Shown here one piece after another: positions 46,859 through 55,002 of a DNA stretch of 64,000 nucleotides (position 1 is its first letter; each line of letters begins with the position of its first letter). The stretch spans positions 1 to 64,000 of the forward strand of contig CAOKJJ010000002.1 in the NCBI GenBank assembly GCA_948468465.1, given 5' to 3'. The position numbers were made by a program, and so were the translations under genes. A model generated the notes under the pieces. It searched no databases. It saw nothing but the letters and a program-made list of their open reading frames with translations, and was not told the DNA's origin. This DNA is from an uncultured Eubacterium sp. (GTDB taxonomy: Bacteria; Bacillota_A; Clostridia; Lachnospirales; Lachnospiraceae).

Positions 46859-47187
46859 ATACATAACATTTTATAACAAATTGTTATGTACAAAAAAAAC
46901 ATGTGTAATGCTGAAAAGCCTGTATTTAAGCGGCTTTCAGATATTATTTCCAAGAATGAAACTCCTTTTTTTCATGCATTTTATAATAGTTGTCCTTATT
47001 CTCATTGGATTTTATCTGTAGTATAATCTGAAATGTTTTTATGAATTTTGCATAAAAATAATCTGGATTTTTGTAAGAAAACAAAGAAAAACTGGAATTT
47101 TTAACAATTTTTTCTTTAGGGTTGCAAAAAATGATCGTTTGATATAAAATACTTTCAAGCAACAATTTGTTATAAAATGTTATGTAT
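46859..47187. promoter_or_regulatory. candidate invertible promoter switch of the glycan operon (OFF orientation)
   Basis: Perfect 27-bp inverted repeats lie at 46859-46885 and 47161-47187 (minus-strand start ATACATAACATTTTATAAC for the right copy). They enclose 275 bp. Just inside the right repeat is the only good promoter seen: TTGCAA (47122-47127), 17 bp, TAAAAT (47145-47150), reading right, away from the operon. Inverting the segment would place the -10 at 46896-46901 on the minus strand, with a leader of about 84 nt to the regulator start. No protein gene in the segment is convincing. The repeats are also palindromic, so an operator role is possible. Confidence 0.55.
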
Positions 47188-47200
47188 TAGAATTTTCGTT

Positions 47201-47560
47201 TCATAAAAACAGGACCAGAAAACTTAAAATAAGTTCCCGGTCCTGTTTTTTCTGATCAGCAGCTTCCTCAAAAACCACTGCTGATCCCCGCCCTTTTAAA
47301 TTTAGTCCTATTATAGCAGGCGCATCCCCTAGATATTTGGACCCCCACTGCGTCATCCAATTTGGACACGATACCCTCTGTCCGTCACAATACTGTGTCA
47401 AAATCGGCTGACGTACATTTGGCCTGGAAAGATAGTTTTGAAACATTTCATCTACAATGAGTGAAATATTCGAAAAAATGTTTCTTCCATAAGACCATTT
47501 CTGATCAAATGCCGTAGAAGAAGTAATTGTAAAATTATATCCTTTGTTTCGGTACCCCAT
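47201..47560 (-). CDS. SpoIID-like protein, middle segment of the split gene
   Basis: Host-derived codons run from R (47556) through NKGYNFTITSSTAFDQKWSY to QYCDGQRVSCPNWMTQWGS and KYLGD at 47324. This is the core of a SpoIID domain. The first residues (MG) are encoded by element A, and the 44-residue tail after GD (APAIIGLNLKGRG...) by element B, so the apparent ORF is a chimera. Removing both elements joins it in frame to EWYR upstream and QGYSAIEIL downstream. The host piece is only about 230 bp. Confidence 0.85.
   Translation of the reverse strand: MGYRNKGYNFTITSSTAFDQKWSYGRNIFSNISLIVDEMFQNYLSRPNVRQPILTQYCDGQRVSCPNWMTQWGSKYLGDAPAIIGLNLKGRGSAVVFEEAADQKKQDRELILSFLVLFL
47209..47250 (+). terminator. 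rho-independent terminator at the right end of element B
   Basis: CAGGACC...ACTT pairs with AAGT...GGTCCTG across a short A-rich loop, followed by a T run at about 47245. In the present orientation of the candidate switch it would stop the outward transcript within about 90 nt, before the host gene fragment. Confidence 0.8.
47324..47326 (-). other. element B attachment site, right end (core GAT on the minus strand)
   Basis: The minus strand reads host TATCTAGGG|GAT| then element GCGCCTG-N8-GGACTAAA. The element half-site is the inverted partner of the one at the left end, placing the exchange dinucleotide (GA) at the centre of symmetry. Confidence 0.8.
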
Positions 47561-49250
47561 AATCCATACTCATTCGGGATTGAAGAAACTCATCCAGATT
47601 AATTTTGAAACGGATGTTTATATTGTCTTTTCTAATATCAATGCGTTCAATCAGCTTGTTTACCAGAACCCTCTTCCTGGAAACATCAGCGTTTTGGAAG
47701 ATTTCTTTCCATGTGGGAAGTTTCCTGTGGATTTCCTCCCATTCCTTTGCAGATACAGAGGATTGTTCTATTTCTGCCTTTATCTGGTTTACTTTATCGT
47801 TTTGCGCCTGTTCCCGCATTTCATGTTCTTCGATTACTGACATCAATCTTTCCAGGCTCATAGCATAGCTGCCAGTCATAGCTTCTGGTATTTTACGGTT
47901 CATGAAATCAAGTTCATTCCTGATTTTCTCAAGTTCCTTTTTCTTTTTTGCTAATTCCGATTCTTTTTTTCTTTTTTCTTCACTCTGTTTTTGATTGATT
48001 AACTGAAAAATATCTTCTTTTTCCTGTAGTTTTTCAATGTAGTCAGACAAAACTTCAAATACAACTCTGTCAACTTCATCAGCTCTGAATTGCTTTGTCT
48101 TATCATGAGGAACACCCTGCCATGCCTGATTACATTTATAAATAGGAATTTTGCTTGTACGTCTTTCTCCTGTATTTTTAATCGTCCAATAATTGTATTT
48201 ACTTCCATTTACCATTTTACCACCGCAATAGCCGCAATGCAAGATATCAATCAAAGGAAGCGTACCATCATTTCTGCTGATTACGGTTACATTCTGATTT
48301 TCGAGTTTCTTTGTATACTTGCTGGCACGCAATGCCCGTTTATCCTGTACCCGGTTCCATGTATCATCATCAATAATCCTGATTTCTTCATTCGGTTCAT
48401 TCGCTATAATCCAGTCTTTGCTGTCCAGAGTCCGGTATTTTCCATTGATTTTTTCTCTGCGTTTGTATGCAGTACGTCCAGAATAAATCGGATTTGTCAA
48501 GATACTTGTAATAGTTTCCCCTCTCCAGTTCTTTTTATCAGGAGCAAGTTGCCGGTATTCTTCATTCTCATTTAAGATTTTGGCAATTTTTACAGAACCA
48601 AACTCCATATCAAGTGATAAACGGTAAATATATTTTACTATTTCGGTTTCATCTGGACATATCACCAATTTTTTTAATAACCGTCCATGTTTGCTCAATT
48701 CACTGGAATTTTCCAGTATATACCCGTAAGGAGCTTTTCCACCCATAAATTTCCCTCCGGCTACCAGTTTCTGGGCTGTATCTTTTACTCTCATTCCTGT
48801 GTCTGCACTGCTTTTTTGAGCGTTTCCATATCTAAAAGCTAACATGATCTGCCCCGCTACATCATCTGCCTCCGGAGAGATGCAACCTTCTTTTGCCGAA
48901 TATACATCAACTCCTAAGTCTTTCAGGTTCATGACATAAACACACATTTCCCATAGCCTGCGCCCGATACGGTCATCCTTATAGACAACTAATATATCAT
49001 ACTCTTTATTTACAGCGTCTTGATAGGCTTCTTGTAAAGCAACTCTATCCTGAACAGAATTTTTATAACCGCTAACCCCTCCCTCAAAGTATTCCTTACC
49101 ATCAAATTTCCAATCTTTATGTTGATAGATGAAATCTAAAATAATCTGCCTTTGTACCTTTAAATCTCCATCAGCTTCAAGTTGTTGATGAGAACTTACC
49201 CTTAATAATATTCTTACCCGTTTCATTGCTTCTGTTTCTTTTTTTACCAT
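47535..49250 (-). CDS. large serine recombinase, element A integrase
   Basis: It is about 571 residues from MVKKETEAMKRVRILLRVSS (49250; AAAGGAG upstream). The catalytic Ser is in LLRVSSHQQ and arginines in YKDDRIGRRLWEM. A recombinase domain, a zinc ribbon (CGYCGGKMVNG...CNQAW) and a long coiled coil (about 425-470) follow. The last codons (KQRI) and the stop come from the host gene across the att core. In the excised circle the same frame would instead run for 31 codons into the other element end (61709-61805) to a stop followed by a terminator. Confidence 0.92.
   Translation of the reverse strand: MVKKETEAMKRVRILLRVSSHQQLEADGDLKVQRQIILDFIYQHKDWKFDGKEYFEGGVSGYKNSVQDRVALQEAYQDAVNKEYDILVVYKDDRIGRRLWEMCVYVMNLKDLGVDVYSAKEGCISPEADDVAGQIMLAFRYGNAQKSSADTGMRVKDTAQKLVAGGKFMGGKAPYGYILENSSELSKHGRLLKKLVICPDETEIVKYIYRLSLDMEFGSVKIAKILNENEEYRQLAPDKKNWRGETITSILTNPIYSGRTAYKRREKINGKYRTLDSKDWIIANEPNEEIRIIDDDTWNRVQDKRALRASKYTKKLENQNVTVISRNDGTLPLIDILHCGYCGGKMVNGSKYNYWTIKNTGERRTSKIPIYKCNQAWQGVPHDKTKQFRADEVDRVVFEVLSDYIEKLQEKEDIFQLINQKQSEEKRKKESELAKKKKELEKIRNELDFMNRKIPEAMTGSYAMSLERLMSVIEEHEMREQAQNDKVNQIKAEIEQSSVSAKEWEEIHRKLPTWKEIFQNADVSRKRVLVNKLIERIDIRKDNINIRFKINLDEFLQSRMSMDYGVPKQRI
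47550..47556 (-). other. element A attachment site, left end (core GGTACCG on the minus strand)
   Basis: Seven bases are shared with 61805-61811. The site lies inside the 3' end of the element A integrase frame (Y-G-V-P|K-Q-R-I) and, in another frame, inside the SpoIID-like gene (Y-R|N-K-G-Y). Confidence 0.85.
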
Positions 49251-49326
49251 AAAATTTCTCCTTTCCTTATTGTTGCGCTGTCTTATGATATACTCATGAG
49301 CGATAAACTTTGCCATACTTCAATAA

Positions 49327-49569
49327 TCATGCTTTTTCGATATACTCGTTTAACATTCCTGCTAAAATACTTTTTACTTCTGCTATAATGGAATCATCCT
49401 GAAAACTGCACGGAAATTCTAAAGTGATTTTCATACCGTTATCCTCCGTCTCTATGTATTCAAATGCCTGACTATCCACTGATTTCCCCAAGTTTCTGCC
49501 TTTTACTCTCATTTTATGAATGGAAAGATTGTCTGATACGTATACGGAATCCGTTTGTTTTACACGCAT
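49327..49569 (-). CDS. small protein upstream of the integrase (unknown)
   Basis: It is about 80 residues from MRVKQTDSVYVSDNLSIHKM (GGAGGTG upstream). It is soluble, with basic N-terminal and acidic C-terminal halves (IIAEVKSILAGMLNEYIEKA). No family is recognised. It lies 77 bp upstream of the integrase on the same strand, so co-expression and a role as a directionality or accessory factor are possible but unproven. Confidence 0.6.
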   Translation of the reverse strand: MRVKQTDSVYVSDNLSIHKMRVKGRNLGKSVDSQAFEYIETEDNGMKITLEFPCSFQDDSIIAEVKSILAGMLNEYIEKA

Positions 49570-49812
49570 ACATAACACCTCCCCATACCCGGCGCACATC
49601 TGAATAAAAGAGGTAAAAAGCACTGGGCTTTGATATTATAATTACTTTTTTTAGAGAAATAAAGATGTTGGATAGGTCTTGAAATTTTTGGTATAAGCAT
49701 ACCTGATACCTCCTTGTTTTTTGTGGATAGTCTTTACAACTAGTTAGCCACAACAAACAATTTGGATTTCAGAGACTTTTTAGCAACTTTTAAGTCCAAG
49801 GAAAAGACAAAT

Positions 49813-49883
49813 TGCACAAAAAAATCACTTAAAAAACCTATTTCTAAGTTCTAAAGTGATTTTTCTATCCGATTTTTTGTGCA
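49813..49883. terminator. nested hairpin terminator after the DUF4160-like gene
   Basis: AAAATCACTT (49821-49830) pairs with AAGTGATTTT (about 49855-49864), enclosed by a weaker TGCACAAA/TTTGTGCA pair (about 49813-49883), with T/A runs on both sides. The rest of 49570-49953 holds no supported gene and probably contains the promoter for the small protein and integrase. Confidence 0.65.
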
Positions 49884-49953
49884 TTTTTCACGAAATTTAT
49901 CTTTTTTATACTGTTCCCAAAAGTGCTTCATTTTCCTAGAAAAAAAATTGATT

Positions 49954-50232
49954 TCAACAATAGAATTTGATTTCGTCTGTTACGAAAAATTTCTTCCATG
50001 CGGAACAAATAAGAAAAAACTGCGCTGATATAAATACCATTAACTGATTTAATTCTTTCTTTGGAATCTGACTTCCGTTACCTGCCACAATACAGCCGCC
50101 TTTTTTTGTCAGCCATATCTTTGTACTATTTGGAGATGGTTTCCCTTTCGATATATGTACATGGATTGGTTCATCATTCTCATTAGCCCAAAAGTAAATC
50201 TTATAACCGCTTACTGTGAATAAATTAGGCAA
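49954..50232 (-). CDS. DUF4160 family protein
   Basis: It is about 92 residues. The TTG start at 50232 (M/LPNLFTVSGYKIYFW) has GGAGG 8 nt upstream; the longer frame upstream has no good site. The DUF4160 pattern PNLFTVSGYKIYFWANENDE and PIHVHI is clear. Such genes usually pair with a small DUF2442-like partner, here the gene just upstream, and are often seen near mobile elements. The function is unknown; the arrangement recalls toxin-antitoxin pairs. Confidence 0.75.
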   Translation of the reverse strand: MPNLFTVSGYKIYFWANENDEPIHVHISKGKPSPNSTKIWLTKKGGCIVAGNGSQIPKKELNQLMVFISAQFFLICSAWKKFFVTDEIKFYC

Positions 50233-50494
50233 TCTGGATTCCTCCTTCTGCCGCATACTGATACAGCAAATGCGCATTGCTTTGGAGTAATTGCTCAAAC
50301 AGGGCAATTTCTTCATCTGAATACCCTTTTCTTTGAATCCATTTATATTCCGGGAGTTCACATCTTGCGTAGTCGAAGCCGTCCTCTGTCGGTCGTTCAA
50401 AATGAACAATTACTTTCTGTACATTATTTTCTTCTATAATCTGTGAGTGTACAATCTCGGTTTCATCAAATAACGTCATGTACGGATACATCAT
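50225..50494 (-). CDS. small acidic protein paired with DUF4160 (unknown)
   Basis: It is about 89 residues from MMYPYMTLFDETEIVHSQ (AAAGGAG upstream) and overlaps the start of the DUF4160 gene by 8 bp. It is acidic and soluble. It occupies the place of a DUF2442-like partner, but I do not recognise a named domain. The pair is translated together. Confidence 0.65.
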   Translation of the reverse strand: MMYPYMTLFDETEIVHSQIIEENNVQKVIVHFERPTEDGFDYARCELPEYKWIQRKGYSDEEIALFEQLLQSNAHLLYQYAAEGGIQIA

Positions 50495-50607
50495 AGCTTT
50501 TACACTCCTTTCTTTGTTTTTATTATATCCCCATCTATTGCAAAATACAATCAGTATTTTCGACTGCATCATTAACAATCCACTGTTTACCCTCATAGGC
50601 ATCTTTC

Positions 50608-51255
50608 CTAAACAGAATATACGATTTCCATGAAACTATCTTTATTTTTTAATGCTTCTTCCAATAATCCCTGTTTGGATAGGGAAACATAGACAGCCGC
50701 CGCTTCTGCCTGACAGTTAATGGATTTCTGCGGATTAAATTCTATATCCGTGAAAGCGTTATATTCCATTAAGGGTATTGTTAATTCCTCATGCAAATGT
50801 AAAGTATTGATATAAAGCCAGTTATAAAAACAGGTTTTAGGCTCTGTTGCAAATCGTTTTCCATCAAATTCAAAAGCAATGATTCTTCCGCTGTTTTTCA
50901 GGCGTTCATCTCTTTTCGCAAGTTTTGAAGATACATCTAACAAATCTGTATACGGCCCGCCTTTTTCAAATATCTTTCCGGCTTGAAATGCGGATTCAAC
51001 AGAAAATTCTTTTCCATTTTCTGATTTCATCATGAGATGGAACGCACTCAATTTTACACCAAGTTCATCTTCGGATTTACTGGATATTTCTAAAACTTTT
51101 TTCCCGGGATTTTCTTTCAAGTATGACTGATGCAGGCTGTTAATACATCTTCTTTTTTGCTTTTCAGAAAATCCGTTGAAAAATTCAAACTCAATATTTT
51201 CCCTGATACAATACTGGTTATCTAAAAATACAACAAAAACAGGTCTGACTGCCAT
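50608..51255 (-). CDS. NADAR-type protein, DarT1-associated antitoxin-like
   Basis: This 215-residue protein carries EISSKSEDELGVKLSAFHLM, FSVESAFQAGKIFEKGGPYT, DLLDVSSKLAKRDERLKNSG, FYNWLYINTL and DIEFNPQKSINCQAEA. From memory this is the pattern of DarT1-associated NADAR antitoxins, which remove ADP-ribose from DNA bases. No DarT-like ADP-ribosyltransferase is adjacent. Its ATG shares one base with the stop of the alpha/beta-hydrolase gene (TAATG), so the two are coupled. It may be an orphan immunity gene or part of a new two-gene system. Confidence 0.7.
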   Translation of the reverse strand: MAVRPVFVVFLDNQYCIRENIEFEFFNGFSEKQKRRCINSLHQSYLKENPGKKVLEISSKSEDELGVKLSAFHLMMKSENGKEFSVESAFQAGKIFEKGGPYTDLLDVSSKLAKRDERLKNSGRIIAFEFDGKRFATEPKTCFYNWLYINTLHLHEELTIPLMEYNAFTDIEFNPQKSINCQAEAAAVYVSLSKQGLLEEALKNKDSFMEIVYSV

Positions 51256-51785
51256 TAGTTTTCTCTCCTTATTAATTCTTCAAACAGTTTTTTGTACGTA
51301 GTCCCAGAAAGTCTGTGGTTTCCCTCTATTTCGTGTATTTCGGCATTTCTAAGATAATTTTTTGTGAACCTGGAATCTAATACATCATCATCTTTTCCAA
51401 GAATTACAAAAGTACTGCAAGATGTTTCATGAAGCCTTTTATGATAGGCAAGTTCTGTTAATTCCTTTAAATCACGCAGAAATTCTTCTGGATATACCGG
51501 TATCAATTCCCGAATGTATCTTGTCGGCGGAATACAGGGATTGGTAAGCAGACATGAAATATTCAGTTCAGCTCCCATTATGTAAGCAAAAAATCCTCCA
51601 AAAGAATTTCCTGCGATAAAATTGATATTTTTTATGGTGTATAATCCATCTATAACATTGTATGGAGAACGCTTCTCATAAGCTATCTGCGGTGAACAAA
51701 TCTCTGAAACAGGATATAACTCTGTTAAGATTCTGTAATTCGTATTTTCGGCAGTTCCATACAAACCATGTAAATTTAAAATCAT
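51255..51785 (-). CDS. alpha/beta-hydrolase, YqiA-like esterase
   Basis: This 176-residue protein has an N-terminal ILNLHGLYGTAENTN (oxyanion region), nucleophile elbow GNSFGGFFAYIMG (G-N-S-F-G), a catalytic-acid region VILGKDDDVLD and a His in IEGNHRLSG. It is a small YqiA/UPF0227-type fold. AAGGAG lies 11 nt upstream of the start. It is coupled to the NADAR-type gene; the substrate is unknown. Confidence 0.8.
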   Translation of the reverse strand: MILNLHGLYGTAENTNYRILTELYPVSEICSPQIAYEKRSPYNVIDGLYTIKNINFIAGNSFGGFFAYIMGAELNISCLLTNPCIPPTRYIRELIPVYPEEFLRDLKELTELAYHKRLHETSCSTFVILGKDDDVLDSRFTKNYLRNAEIHEIEGNHRLSGTTYKKLFEELIRREN

Positions 51786-51854
51786 CTATGCAAAAATCTC
51801 CTTGTATAATCTTTTGGTAGATATAGTACTTTCCGTCAGTTTTCTATCTTGCTG

Positions 51855-53024
51855 TTACACACTATACCCCTCATCATTGAGTAAAATCTTTGTTTGCATT
51901 ACAGTCGGTATTTCTTTCAAAAAATAATCAGTAATAGATACCAGACTATGCCTTAGATAATCCGCTTCATTTTGCCAGTTCTTCAATGGTTCTTTCAATG
52001 AAACAGATAAAATCGTGCTTATATGGTGTCCAAAGATATCTATATCAGTTTCGGGAACATCATTCTCTGACTTCTGCAAAACAATCCTTTTTAACTCTGG
52101 ATGCCGCAAAAGAAATTTTTCTGACAGTTGTTTCAGTAATTTATCAGCTTTTCCGTAATGTATCATAGCTTTCTGTTCAGACGATTCAAACAGCCGAAGC
52201 GACATATAAGGATTATTATCATATGTTTCCAAACGCCAGCATAAATAGTAATTTATTTTACTGTCAGAGTTAATTCCCTCAATGAAAGGAAATTCTGTCC
52301 ACGGGGATTTTCCATCTGAATCATCCCCCTGTTGGATTTTAAAAGTATCAGAGTTCTGTTTCCACATAGATTCCGGATAGTATGAACGAAAGATATCACG
52401 CATAAAATTATATTGAGCAATGCGGCTATGGGAAAGATTATCATTTAAGTAGTTTTCATAATTCATTGCTTTTTTATATTGCCAGTCTCTTTCTTTTGAA
52501 GCATCCGAAGCAATTCTTTCCCGGAGACTGTCAATATAGATATCTAAACTTCTGTTGACATTTTCATATTTTTCTATAACAGACAAAAAAGATTCTTTGT
52601 TAATTTTACAGTCTGCCATGACATCATGATAAAAGTCACTGCAATAATAAGTATGGAAAAGAACCGTTCGGATTTTTACAGATTCATCAATCCCCAGAAC
52701 TTTTTTACTACGCAACAGGCATTTGCGGTAATCTGTAACTTCACCCTCATACTGCATACTGCCTATCCTATGGTCGATTACTAAAACACGGTTCAGCCCC
52801 CGTAGATTTACAAGGATATCAATACCATCATCTTTCCATTGACAGACATCTATTTTCTGGCTATCTGGCAATTCATCTTCACCCATAAAGGCTAAGAGAT
52901 CTTTTGCCATATAAAATAATGGATTCTTTGGCTCTGACTTATCATTATACCAAAGTAAACACCAACAGAGAAAAGTATACTCTGTAGAACAATCTCCTGC
53001 AAATGTGAAAAAATTCTGTTCCAT
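51855..53024 (-). CDS. PD-(D/E)XK superfamily-like protein with altered active site
   Basis: It is about 389 residues from MEQNFFTFAG (AAAGGGG upstream). The N-terminal half follows the PDDEXK_4 pattern: an early TEYTFLCWCLLWY helix, then DDGIDILVNLRGLNRVLVID and HRIGSMQYEGEVTDYRKCLL. The usual E-x-K reads D-H-R, so nuclease activity may be lost or changed. The C-terminal half is unrecognised. It follows the phosphatase-like gene by 17 bp. Confidence 0.45.
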   Translation of the reverse strand: MEQNFFTFAGDCSTEYTFLCWCLLWYNDKSEPKNPLFYMAKDLLAFMGEDELPDSQKIDVCQWKDDGIDILVNLRGLNRVLVIDHRIGSMQYEGEVTDYRKCLLRSKKVLGIDESVKIRTVLFHTYYCSDFYHDVMADCKINKESFLSVIEKYENVNRSLDIYIDSLRERIASDASKERDWQYKKAMNYENYLNDNLSHSRIAQYNFMRDIFRSYYPESMWKQNSDTFKIQQGDDSDGKSPWTEFPFIEGINSDSKINYYLCWRLETYDNNPYMSLRLFESSEQKAMIHYGKADKLLKQLSEKFLLRHPELKRIVLQKSENDVPETDIDIFGHHISTILSVSLKEPLKNWQNEADYLRHSLVSITDYFLKEIPTVMQTKILLNDEGYSV

Positions 53025-53041
53025 GATAAAATCCCCTTTTT

Positions 53042-53506
53042 TCAATCAACAGTTTTCTTGTTTAATTTCTCCAATGCGTCAAATACCTTATGGTATACTA
53101 CCTGATTTGGATAGTATCTGTAATCGGCAAAGATAGAGATTCCTGTTTTTTGGAAATGTTCTAATATTGCCGCCGCACACGCAGAACTTCGGCTTTCCCC
53201 ATATTCACACTGGCATATAATATCTAATCCATCTGCTTTTGCAGTATAGATAAATTCTGCCAGATCATCCGCTTCGGTAAAATAAGTATCATAAGTCAGG
53301 TTATATTTCGGCAGGACAGACAAATCAATGTCATGTACCGCAACCTGAAAAACACGGCTTGCCTTACCAGAATAATCTACAGGGATATAAGAATCATCCC
53401 GAAATGGAGTGGGCGGGTCATAAAAGCTGATAACCGCTGTATTTTTCGGAAAATCCGTCTGTAAAAGTTTTTCTACTGCTTTTCTGGAATAGATATTTAC
53501 ATTCAT
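53042..53506 (-). CDS. CX5R protein tyrosine phosphatase-like protein
   Basis: It is 154 residues from MNVNIYSRKAVEKLL (GAGGTG upstream). The phosphate-binding loop is CEYGESRSSACAAA (C-x5-R-S), preceded by IICQ where typical enzymes have HC. An N-terminal acidic DPPTPF loop could give the general acid. It resembles small dual-specificity-like phosphatases on Firmicute mobile elements. It lies directly after the resolvase gene. Confidence 0.7.
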   Translation of the reverse strand: MNVNIYSRKAVEKLLQTDFPKNTAVISFYDPPTPFRDDSYIPVDYSGKASRVFQVAVHDIDLSVLPKYNLTYDTYFTEADDLAEFIYTAKADGLDIICQCEYGESRSSACAAAILEHFQKTGISIFADYRYYPNQVVYHKVFDALEKLNKKTVD

Positions 53507-53513
53507 GTATTTC

Positions 53514-54101
53514 TCACCTCTCAACAATATTCAGATATTTGTATATAGTTGGATATGATAAGGAACAAAGCCGGGAAAGCTCCTTTTTATTAATTTCCCC
53601 TTTCTTGTACTTTGGATAATGCTTGTAAAATATATGTGGGATGTTATTTTCGGTAGTGGCAGGTCTTCCAACTATCTTTCCTTTTGCTTTTGCGTGTTCC
53701 ATTCCGCTTTTTACCCTCTGGCTTATCATGTTCCTTTCAAGTTCAGCAAAAACCCCCATCAATTTTAACATTCCCTCTGTCATGGGGTCAAGTTCCTTAC
53801 TGCAATCTACAATGAATGTGCCAAGAACCAGTTTGATTTGTTTTTCTTTTGCAAGTTCTATAATGTCGCAGAGTTGTTTGGTGCTCCGGGTGATTCTGCT
53901 GACTTCTGTTGCGTAAATGGTATCACCCTCTTTTACAACATTCAGAAGCTTTGCTAATTCCGCACGGTTTATTTTTGTGCCGCTCTCATATTCCATATAG
54001 ATTGTTTCATCCGTTGCACCCTGTTGTTTTAGTTCTCGGACTTGTCGGGTAATGTCCTGTAAATCTTCATTCGTGGAACATCTTGCATATCCATAAACCA
54101 T
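53514..54101 (-). CDS. small serine recombinase (resolvase/invertase type)
   Basis: This 195-residue protein has catalytic Ser in YGYARCSTNEDLQDITRQV, EVSRITRSTKQLCDII and helix E FAELERNMISQRVKSGMEHA, then GRPATT and a C-terminal helix-turn-helix (KKELSRLCSLSYPTIYKYL). It is the size of Hin/Tn3 resolvases, so it should catalyse local inversion or resolution rather than element integration. AAGGAGG lies upstream. Whether it acts on any inverted repeat in this window is unknown. Confidence 0.92.
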   Translation of the reverse strand: MVYGYARCSTNEDLQDITRQVRELKQQGATDETIYMEYESGTKINRAELAKLLNVVKEGDTIYATEVSRITRSTKQLCDIIELAKEKQIKLVLGTFIVDCSKELDPMTEGMLKLMGVFAELERNMISQRVKSGMEHAKAKGKIVGRPATTENNIPHIFYKHYPKYKKGEINKKELSRLCSLSYPTIYKYLNIVER

Positions 54102-54123
54102 AGAAGCCTCCTTTTTCAGTGCA

Positions 54124-54852
54124 TCAAAATATCATGTGTCTTGCCCTTGCCATGCAGGCATGAAAAGCCCAATCCAGACAATCCAGATAGATTCCGTTTG
54201 GTTCTACATAGTTTTCTTTCAGTTCCTTACGGATAGTCGTCTGAAATTCCATATATTCCTGATAACTCCAATATTCGGCACGCTTTGTTTTTTCATGAGA
54301 ATACCAATCCATCTGGTAACTGTCAGGGGTATCAGGTATGCACGGAGCACACTTTAAACCCAGTTCATATTGATGCCTTTTTCTTTTAAGCGTGGCAACC
54401 TGCAATAGAGAATCATTCACTGGAATATGAAAATATTTTCTTGTATCTTTTACAGACCAGTATCTTGTGTTCATATTGGATTCAATAATTGTTAGATGCA
54501 ACAAGGCGAAGTTCAGCCATTTTTGAGCAATTCCATATGTCTGTCCACTTGTTTCATTAAATATCTGCATAATTAATTCACATAGTTCATGGTGTGTTTT
54601 ATCAAATGTTTCTTGACCGTTATCAGCTTCGTTTGCCGATTGTAAGAGATTTGGAATTCTATCAGAAAGAAGATGCTCTGTTATTAAGATTAGGTTACCC
54701 TGTCTGCTGTCATTCATTTGAACCGGGAACAGTCCTCGCCGACCGGAATCCAGAAAAGCTCCGTGTATCGCTTTTAATATGATTTGTGAATGGTCATCTT
54801 CTCCATTAATGTTATAGTGCTTGTATAACAAATATTCTGTTTCCCTATTCAT
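54124..54852 (-). CDS. uncharacterised 242-residue protein
   Basis: It starts at MNRETEYLLYKHYNING behind AAAGGAG, 22 bp upstream of the resolvase gene. It is soluble, with many aromatic and His residues and no signal peptide. The segments IFNETSGQTYGIAQKWLNFA and YLDCLDWAFHACMARARHMI are distinctive, but no family is recognised. It is probably cargo of element A. Confidence 0.75.
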   Translation of the reverse strand: MNRETEYLLYKHYNINGEDDHSQIILKAIHGAFLDSGRRGLFPVQMNDSRQGNLILITEHLLSDRIPNLLQSANEADNGQETFDKTHHELCELIMQIFNETSGQTYGIAQKWLNFALLHLTIIESNMNTRYWSVKDTRKYFHIPVNDSLLQVATLKRKRHQYELGLKCAPCIPDTPDSYQMDWYSHEKTKRAEYWSYQEYMEFQTTIRKELKENYVEPNGIYLDCLDWAFHACMARARHMIF

Positions 54853-55002
54853 TGTGTTCTCCTTTTAATTTTTGATAACATCTGTCATAAATTATAAATG
54901 AAATGGTGTGTTATATTTCATTTATAGTTCTGATGCAGAATCCTATGTAATCTTAATGGTTTCTCCATACAGAAAACTATAAATGAAAAGAGATGTTTGT
55001 TT

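Larger units (their letters stand above)
1077..47326 (-). mobile_element. element B: 46-kb serine-recombinase island carrying a surface-glycan operon
   Basis: Both ends fall inside one gene and share GAT. Joining the two element ends gives a dyad-symmetric attP: TTTAGTCC-N8-CAGGAGC, central AGAT, then GCGCCTG-N8-GGACTAAA. This is what a large serine recombinase attP should look like. Three large serine recombinases and a DUF6870-like gene lie at the left end. No relaxase, type IV secretion, replication or phage structural genes were seen. It is therefore an excisable genomic island whose cargo is glycan biosynthesis. Which recombinase(s) act on the ends is not known. Confidence 0.8.

Noticed and set aside
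46944..47165. 73-codon minus-strand frame inside the candidate invertible segment
   Set aside because: It begins at a TTG with no ribosome binding site, is very A+T-rich, and overlaps the repeat and promoter; no domain is visible.
46859..47187. Inverted repeats as ordinary XRE operators only
   Set aside because: Not fully excluded, but 27 identical bases, the single promoter next to the distal repeat and the same layout at 84-404 fit an inverton better; kept as the stated alternative.
47201..47330. C-terminal tail APAIIGLNLKG... as a genuine domain of the SpoIID-like protein
   Set aside because: It is element B end sequence (attachment half-site and terminator) read through by chance after the GD junction.
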